Origin: Hahellaceae bacterium
GTDB taxonomy: Bacteria; Pseudomonadota; Gammaproteobacteria; Pseudomonadales; Oleiphilaceae
NCBI GenBank assembly: GCA_016716085.1
Contig: JADJWY010000008.1
Coordinates: 186,001 to 250,000 of the forward strand
Direction of reading: 5' to 3'
Length of the DNA: 64,000 nt
Positions 59,605 to 64,000 of the stretch are shown in pieces (the stretch's first letter is position 1; each line of letters starts with the position of its first letter). Made by a program: the position numbers and the translations under genes. The notes under the pieces are model-generated. The model had not been told where the DNA came from. It saw nothing but the letters and a program-made list of their open reading frames with translations, and did no database searches.

Positions 59605-59892
59605 GTCTTCTTCGCTCGCAGCGTCGGCGCGAATAAAGCGCAGACCAATCCCTTCTTCTTCAAGCCTGACTACCTGGCACTCGACGGGATCACCGGGACC
59701 TGTCGGTAAGCCCAATACCCGAACGGTTACCGTCATATGCATTTTGGGTGTAATGTCGAGTTCTTTGATAATTACAAACGCACCGCCTTCTGAAATGTCC
59801 CGCGTACGGGTCTTCAGCACGCCCTGATCCGGCAGGCTCAATTCAACATTGAATGCTGAGGGAATGCGTGTGTGCTTTCGTTTATCGGACAT
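59593..59892 (-). CDS. PilZ domain protein
   Basis: The 99-residue protein begins MSDKRKHTRIPSAFNVEL, carrying the RxxxR-type motif K-H-T-R-I, and has TRDISEGGAFVIIKE with the D-x-S-x-x-G motif intact, so binding of cyclic-di-GMP is plausible. The protein is a single PilZ domain with an acidic C-terminus. Starting at an internal ATG seven codons after a TTG is preferred. Confidence 0.85.
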   Translation of the reverse strand: MSDKRKHTRIPSAFNVELSLPDQGVLKTRTRDISEGGAFVIIKELDITPKMHMTVTVRVLGLPTGPGDPVECQVVRLEEEGIGLRFIRADAASEEDEDA

Positions 59893-59984
59893 GGTCGCCA
59901 GGAACTCCTGCAAATCGGGCCGCTTGTTAGAGTCTAGTCCGAAATTGCAGGTTCAGCGAAAGTCTCCGGGCCAACGCCCGTGGT

Positions 59985-61088
59985 TCAGGTGGTAGGAAGA
60001 AGGTCTTTGTGGGTGCCGGTTGCGGGCTGACTGGGGAAGGCATGTCGCAGTATGCGCCATAGCACTTGTCCGAACTGACGCCCGAGCCTGCCGGTGTTGT
60101 AATGCTGACCGTATTTAGCCGCAATCGCTTTGACCTCCGGCGCGACTTTCCAATAATGGCGAGAGGGCAGGTCCGGGAACAGGTGATGCTCGATTTGATG
60201 GCTAAGATTGCCACTCATGATGTGAAAGAGGGGCGTGCCTTCCAGATTTGAAGAGCTGCGCAGCTGACGCAGATACCAATGGCCACGCGACTCATTTTCG
60301 ACCACAGACTTGGGAAACACCTCGGCGTTGGCGGTAAAGTGACCACAGAAGATGATCATAAACGTCCACAGATTGCGCAGAATGTTGGCTGTCAGATTAC
60401 CTAGCAACACGGGCAGAAAGAAGGGGCCTGCGAGCAATGGGAACAGCACATAATCCTTGAGCAGCTGACGGCGCATCTTGCGGGCAACCGGTTTCAATTC
60501 TGTATTCAGTGCTTCTTTCGACTTCCGGCCGGTAAACACCCGGCCCAGGCGCAGATCCTGAATAGCCACACCCCATTCAAACAGCAAAGCAAAGAGCATG
60601 AAGTAAATCGGCTGGAGCAGGTAGAAACGCTTCCAGCGTTGCTCGGGAAACAGTCTGACCAGTCCATAACCAATGTCATCGTCCATGCCACGGATATTGG
60701 TATAGGTATGGTGCTGGAAATTGTGGGTTTTGCGCCAGTTGTCACTGGTGCCGACGATATCCCATTCAAAGTCTTTGCCTGAGAAACGCTTGTCGTTCAT
60801 CCAGTTGTACTGCCCGTGCATGACATTGTGCCCCAGCTCCATGTTATCCAGAATTTTGGAGATGGCCAGCAGCAATGTGCCCAGCAACCAGGCAGGTGGG
60901 AATATTCCAAGAAACAGGAGCGCCCGGCCCATGGCTCCAGTGTAGCGAACCCAGCGTTCAATGCGACGGATGTAACGGGCGTCTGCTGCGCCGATGTTCT
61001 TTTCAATCCTTAGCCGAATGGCATGAATCTCATCACCGAACGATTCAATTTCGGCAGGGCTAAGCAGTCGGTTGTCATTAACCTTCAT
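59985..61088 (-). CDS. desB: Acyl-CoA fatty-acid desaturase, DesB-like
   Basis: The 367-residue di-iron integral-membrane desaturase has three His boxes: HNVMH (87-91), HNFQHH (122-127) and HQIEHHLFPD (about 296). Hydrophobic segments span about 55-80 and 205-250. It lies 15 bases after the ferredoxin-reductase-like gene, as in the desCB operon of Pseudomonas aeruginosa, where DesB desaturates acyl-CoA at the delta-9 position. Regulation by the TetR-type gene at 62395 is expected. Confidence 0.9.
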   Translation of the reverse strand: MKVNDNRLLSPAEIESFGDEIHAIRLRIEKNIGAADARYIRRIERWVRYTGAMGRALLFLGIFPPAWLLGTLLLAISKILDNMELGHNVMHGQYNWMNDKRFSGKDFEWDIVGTSDNWRKTHNFQHHTYTNIRGMDDDIGYGLVRLFPEQRWKRFYLLQPIYFMLFALLFEWGVAIQDLRLGRVFTGRKSKEALNTELKPVARKMRRQLLKDYVLFPLLAGPFFLPVLLGNLTANILRNLWTFMIIFCGHFTANAEVFPKSVVENESRGHWYLRQLRSSSNLEGTPLFHIMSGNLSHQIEHHLFPDLPSRHYWKVAPEVKAIAAKYGQHYNTGRLGRQFGQVLWRILRHAFPSQPATGTHKDLLPTT

Positions 61089-61103
61089 CAGTGACTCCTT
61101 TCT

Positions 61104-62228
61104 CTAAATATGTAGGGTGACATCTGCGAGGGGGCGTGAGATACAAGGGCGAATGGTCATCCCTGCATCCTGTTGGCGTTCGCCTGTGATGATATTTTCA
61201 GAAACGCCACTGACCTGTTGACACGCGCAGGTGAGGCAGATGCCGCGTCGGCAACCGGACTCCAGAGTCTCTCCGCTGTGTTCAAGGCTGTCGAGCAGCG
61301 TTTCGCCACGGCTGACCGTCACCGTCTTGCCGCGTTTATCTAGCGTTATACTGGCGTGGCCGTCGTCTGCGCTGAGTGTGGGCAGGGTGAATGCTTCTGC
61401 AGTAAACGCCTGTACCTTGCCCTTGGTGAGAGAGGCAAGGTGCCCTACGAATTCAGCCGGGCCGCAGGCATACACACTCGCCTGTTCCCAGTTGGGCATT
61501 CGATGCGCAATTTGTTCCAGTGTGGCACGACCGGAATTCAGCGGGTCACTGTGCTCAAGTCCTGAGTCCAGAGGCGTAGCGAGTGCCTGTCGCGTCGTAA
61601 TAAAGGCGACACGCAGATCCGGGATGCTGCGGGCAATGGTCTCCAGTTCATCCCTGAAAGCAAAGTCGGTATCCGTCGGAGCCCAGACCATTAAGGTCGT
61701 AGTCGGTATGGTATCGCGTTGCGCCCGTTTGGCCAGTTCAAAAAAAAGGGCGGACAGGGGCGTAATCCCGCTGCCGCCGGCCAGAAAAAGCAAGGGACGC
61801 TTTTGAAAATCATGTGGAGTCGGCAGTTGCATATCGCCATAGGCCTGACTCAATTCAAGCAGGTCTCCGACCTGCACCTGAGAACATAAAAACGGGCTCA
61901 CCGCTCCTCCACGCACGCGCTTCACACTGATCTGAATCAGACCCTCATCAGACACGGGGCGACTTGGGCTATAACTGCGCGTGAGCTTTCGACCTTCAAT
62001 CTCGACCGTGACATCGACATGCTGCCCCGGCTGAAACCCTTGAAAATGGCCATTAGGCTGCAGAACCAGGGTGATCATCTCGGGCGTTTCAGGAAAGCGT
62101 TCAACCACGCGCGCCATCACACGACGCTTGCGATGAAGGGCGCCCAATTCCTCCAGCCAGAAATCAAAGACTGACTCGGGTAACAGTGTGTCAATTACCG
62201 TCTGCAAAGGTCCATTCAGCAGGCGCAT
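61104..62228 (-). CDS. desC: Ferredoxin-reductase-type electron donor for the desaturase, DesC-like
   Basis: The 374-residue protein has an FAD domain (GQHVDVTVEIEGRKLTRSYS, with the RxYS motif), an NAD(P)-binding domain (LLFLAGGSGITPLSALFFEL) and a C-terminal plant-type 2Fe-2S domain. The cluster ligands are Cys326, Cys331, Cys334 and Cys362. It passes electrons from NADPH to DesB. It is the first gene of the leftward desC-desB pair and is divergent from the DesT-like regulator. Confidence 0.9.
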   Translation of the reverse strand: MRLLNGPLQTVIDTLLPESVFDFWLEELGALHRKRRVMARVVERFPETPEMITLVLQPNGHFQGFQPGQHVDVTVEIEGRKLTRSYSPSRPVSDEGLIQISVKRVRGGAVSPFLCSQVQVGDLLELSQAYGDMQLPTPHDFQKRPLLFLAGGSGITPLSALFFELAKRAQRDTIPTTTLMVWAPTDTDFAFRDELETIARSIPDLRVAFITTRQALATPLDSGLEHSDPLNSGRATLEQIAHRMPNWEQASVYACGPAEFVGHLASLTKGKVQAFTAEAFTLPTLSADDGHASITLDKRGKTVTVSRGETLLDSLEHSGETLESGCRRGICLTCACQQVSGVSENIITGERQQDAGMTIRPCISRPLADVTLHI

Positions 62229-62304
62229 ACGTTCGTGCCTCGTCCTATTCGTGTTTCATTGTCCGGCACTCTAACACAGGGAAAGATAGAAAGTATACAA
62301 GAAT

Positions 62305-62372
62305 ATATACAACTGTATATTAAATGGTGAGGTCGGGAGTAGTTCAGCCTGAGTGCGAGTTTGAGTTAAACT
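62305..62372. promoter_or_regulatory. Candidate DesT operators between desC and desT
   Basis: The 166-base gap contains an AT-rich palindrome ATATAC-AACT-GTATAT (62305-62320) and a second inverted repeat AGTTT-GAGTT-AAACT (62358-62372). The second lies 22 bases before the desT ATG. Either could bind a TetR-type dimer. The published consensus could not be checked here. Confidence 0.4.
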
Positions 62373-62394
62373 GACGATAAATAAGATAAAGCAC

Positions 62395-63075
62395 ATGGCA
62401 GGTATTCGAGTGGAAGCTCCTAAATCACGACCCGTATTGGGACGTCGTGCGGTCATCAGTCGGGAGGATTTGATCAAAGCCGCCGTCCGGCTGGTTGGCC
62501 CTAATCGCAGCGTTTCAACCCTGAGTTTGCGCGAGGTTGCAAGACAGGCAGGCATTGCGCCTAATAGTTTCTATCGACATTTCAGAGACGTAGACGAGTT
62601 GGCGGTGACGCTGGTTGATGAAGCCGGGCGTGCTTTGCGGGAAATTATCGGAGAAGCCCGTCAGCGGGCCGAATCAGGACGCAGTGTGGTGCGTTCATCC
62701 GTTGAAGTTTTTATGAAGCAGCTAGACGCTGATGAGCCTTTTTTACCGCTTCTCTTGCGCGAAGGTACGGTGGGGTCTCCGGCGTTTAAGGCGGCCGCAG
62801 AGCGGCAGCTCCAGTATTTCGAGGAAGAGTTGCAAGCTGATCTGGTCAGACTGGCGGCCCTGCGTGGTGAAACCATGGTCAGTCCACATCTGGTCGCCAA
62901 GGCGGTGACACGCCTGGTGTTCACGATGGGGAGCAGTCTGTTGGACATGCCTCGGGAGCAGCATGACGAGTTCAGGGAGTCCCTGGTGATTATGATTCGG
63001 ATGATCCTGACCGGCGCTGAAGTCATGGCCCGGGGAATTGAACTTGGCAATCACCGGGGACCTTCGCGTCAATAG
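62395..63075 (+). CDS. desT: TetR-family regulator, DesT-like
   Basis: The 226-residue protein has an N-terminal helix-turn-helix: SREDLIKAAVRLVGPNRSVS, then LREVARQAGIAPNSFYRHF at about 44-62. Divergent placement from desC-desB copies the P. aeruginosa locus, where DesT senses the acyl-CoA saturation ratio and represses desaturation. The C-terminal ligand domain is less conserved. Its end overlaps the protease gene by seven bases. Confidence 0.88.
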   Translation: MAGIRVEAPKSRPVLGRRAVISREDLIKAAVRLVGPNRSVSTLSLREVARQAGIAPNSFYRHFRDVDELAVTLVDEAGRALREIIGEARQRAESGRSVVRSSVEVFMKQLDADEPFLPLLLREGTVGSPAFKAAAERQLQYFEEELQADLVRLAALRGETMVSPHLVAKAVTRLVFTMGSSLLDMPREQHDEFRESLVIMIRMILTGAEVMARGIELGNHRGPSRQ

Positions 63076-63824
63076 CGCAACAACAAGGGTTCCCAGGGGC
63101 GCAACTGGTGTTTGCGCTCCCGATGATCGGGCATCAAGTGATCATGGTGCGCATAAAAGCGTGCACTGTGATTCATTTCCCTCAGGTGACAAAGCTCGTG
63201 GCTGAGAATGTAATCGATCAGCTCCGGAGGGAGTTTGATGGCCAGCGTATTCAGTGTGATCATTCCGGTCGCCGTGCAGCTGCCCCAGGTCCGTCGAAGC
63301 AGTCGCTGGCGCAGCCCGGCCGGTTGTCGCGGCCAGCTTCGAATCTGTGGTAACCATTGCTGCAAATGCCGACGAAAGTGAAGTTCGGCCTGAGTGCGGT
63401 ACCAGTTCAGGACGCGCTGGCGCGTTTCATTCTCATCATCATTCAATTGAGTGACCAACAGGAGGCCCTCGTCGGAGAGTTTAACCTGGGGGCGTCCCAT
63501 TTCGAGACGTAGAGAGTATGACTGCCCCACAAACCAATGGGATGTGCCATTCGTATAGCGGAGTGTGTCTGGCAGGGCGGGTTTGAGTGCTTGCTCCTCC
63601 TGCTTAAGGTGAATCCAGGCCAGACGATCTCGGATAATCGAGTCGACCTGTCCCTGAGCCAGTCGGGCCGGCGCTTTGACCTTTACCTCGGCATTGCGAT
63701 GCACTTCGATGCAGACCGTCCGGCGTCGCGGAGAGCGGGTCAGCTCATAGTGCAGAATCCCCGTCGCGTGGGGCAGAGTTCGATGAACGGAAGCTGAAGG
63801 GGGCATGGAGTGGTCATCACGCAT
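63069..63824 (-). CDS. YgjP-like (SprT/WLM-type) zinc metallopeptidase
   Basis: The 251-residue soluble protein has the zinc motif HELCHLREMNHS (about 209-220) with His-Glu-x-x-His and a downstream H-x-x-x-M-P-D-H-R. The N-terminal part RRTVCIEVHRNAEVKVKAP fits the YgjP/DUF45 family, whose members are linked to DNA repair or restriction contexts; the function here is unknown. It overlaps the convergent desT gene by seven bases. The 118 bases upstream hold no supported gene. Confidence 0.87.
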   Translation of the reverse strand: MRDDHSMPPSASVHRTLPHATGILHYELTRSPRRRTVCIEVHRNAEVKVKAPARLAQGQVDSIIRDRLAWIHLKQEEQALKPALPDTLRYTNGTSHWFVGQSYSLRLEMGRPQVKLSDEGLLLVTQLNDDENETRQRVLNWYRTQAELHFRRHLQQWLPQIRSWPRQPAGLRQRLLRRTWGSCTATGMITLNTLAIKLPPELIDYILSHELCHLREMNHSARFYAHHDHLMPDHRERKHQLRPWEPLLLRY

Positions 63825-63942
63825 AATAGTCCTGCTAGTCTTTCCGATTGCGTCGCGGCTGTCCAGCCTTTCGGGGTGTGGTGGAAGGATTGAATCGAAC
63901 CGGCCAGCTCGGTAACATCGTTGTAAGATGAGAGGGCGTGCG

Positions 63943-64000
63943 ATGAATGATTCAGTGACTAACAGCAGAGAAGTGAAAGCCCTGTTTCTGGAAGAGATGA
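63943..64000 (+). CDS. Start of a gene running off the right edge
   Basis: An ATG with GAGAGGG about seven bases upstream opens a frame (MNDSVTNSREVKALFLEEM) that is still open at the end of the window. Nineteen residues are too few to assign a family. Confidence 0.5.
   Translation, partial: MNDSVTNSREVKALFLEEM

Noticed and set aside
59967..59980. CGGGC-CAAC-GCCCG hairpin downstream of desB
   Set aside because: Short stem without a T tract on either strand; not convincing as a terminator.

Overview
This is a chromosomal window from a moderately GC-rich, aerobic, Gram-negative bacterium, almost certainly a gammaproteobacterium. The backbone supports this: overlapping recB-recD, a compact 4.5S RNA (ffs) followed by dnaX-ybaB-recR-rnd-ycgL, an OmpW-type porin, a desB-desC/desT fatty-acid desaturase locus arranged as in Pseudomonas aeruginosa, and a RimK-like ATP-grasp gene divergent from a GNAT/C39 gene. 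A marine or halophilic Oceanospirillales-like lineage is my guess, without strong proof. Genes are tightly packed with many ATGA, TGATG and TTGA junctions. No insertion sequence, prophage or CRISPR array is visible.

Layout. 1-2.5 kb: end of recB and all of recD. 2.5-6 kb: secreted zinc protease with a ricin-type lectin tail, an anchored protein, and a degenerate HD-GYP protein. 6-12 kb: a leftward operon of a TraB/GumN protein, an orphan Card1/Can2-like (CARF + nuclease) protein and three hydrolase-type enzymes. 12-15.3 kb: two FemAB/GNAT-like paralogues around a proline-dehydrogenase-like gene. 15.4-18.5 kb: REC-PAS-GGDEF-EAL protein and tRNA-Ser(GGA). 18.5-25.7 kb: a DUF4331/TPR/HupE-like operon with a divergent ECF sigma/anti-sigma pair, converging on a second ECF/ChrR-like cupin pair with NnrU. 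25.8-31.3 kb: an RND (MMPL)/LolA-like/outer-membrane-barrel operon headed by a DUF2892 gene and divergent from an ArsR-type regulator with two palindromic operators. 31.3-35.3 kb: VC0807-like membrane protein, YbjN-like protein, GNAT-C39 fusion and ATP-grasp ligase. 35.4-36.7 kb: an ompW gene interrupted by about 560 bp of nearly pure G/C. 36.8-38.6 kb: HD-GYP and PilZ-like genes. 38.7-43.4 kb: ffs, dnaX, ybaB, recR, rnd, ycgL. 43.4-48.7 kb: response regulator/substrate-binding protein/histidine kinase operon. 48.8-59.6 kb: carbon-assimilation locus. 59.6-64 kb: PilZ, desB-desC-desT, YgjP-like protease and the first codons of another gene.

The most exciting part is 48.8-59.6 kb. Rightward genes encode the upper ethylmalonyl-CoA pathway: crotonyl-CoA carboxylase/reductase, epimerase, ethylmalonyl-CoA mutase with a MeaB chaperone, and methylsuccinyl-CoA dehydrogenase. 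These would give mesaconyl-C1-CoA. Divergent leftward genes encode a family III CoA-transferase, a MaoC-like hydratase and a CitE-like lyase. That set matches the mesaconyl-C1/C4-CoA transferase, mesaconyl-C4-CoA hydratase and citramalyl-CoA lyase of the 3-hydroxypropionate bi-cycle, and also resembles itaconate-degradation enzymes. No classical mesaconyl-CoA hydratase is present. If the two halves are joined, the products are acetyl-CoA and pyruvate rather than glyoxylate and propionyl-CoA, so the net reaction is acetyl-CoA + CO2 to pyruvate.

A second theme is cyclic-di-GMP signalling, with two GGDEF/EAL proteins, two HD-GYP proteins and two PilZ-type proteins. A third is envelope and redox stress control by two ECF systems and a possible persulfide-sensing ArsR regulator. 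The G/C block in ompW is most likely a sequencing or assembly fault and is flagged as such.
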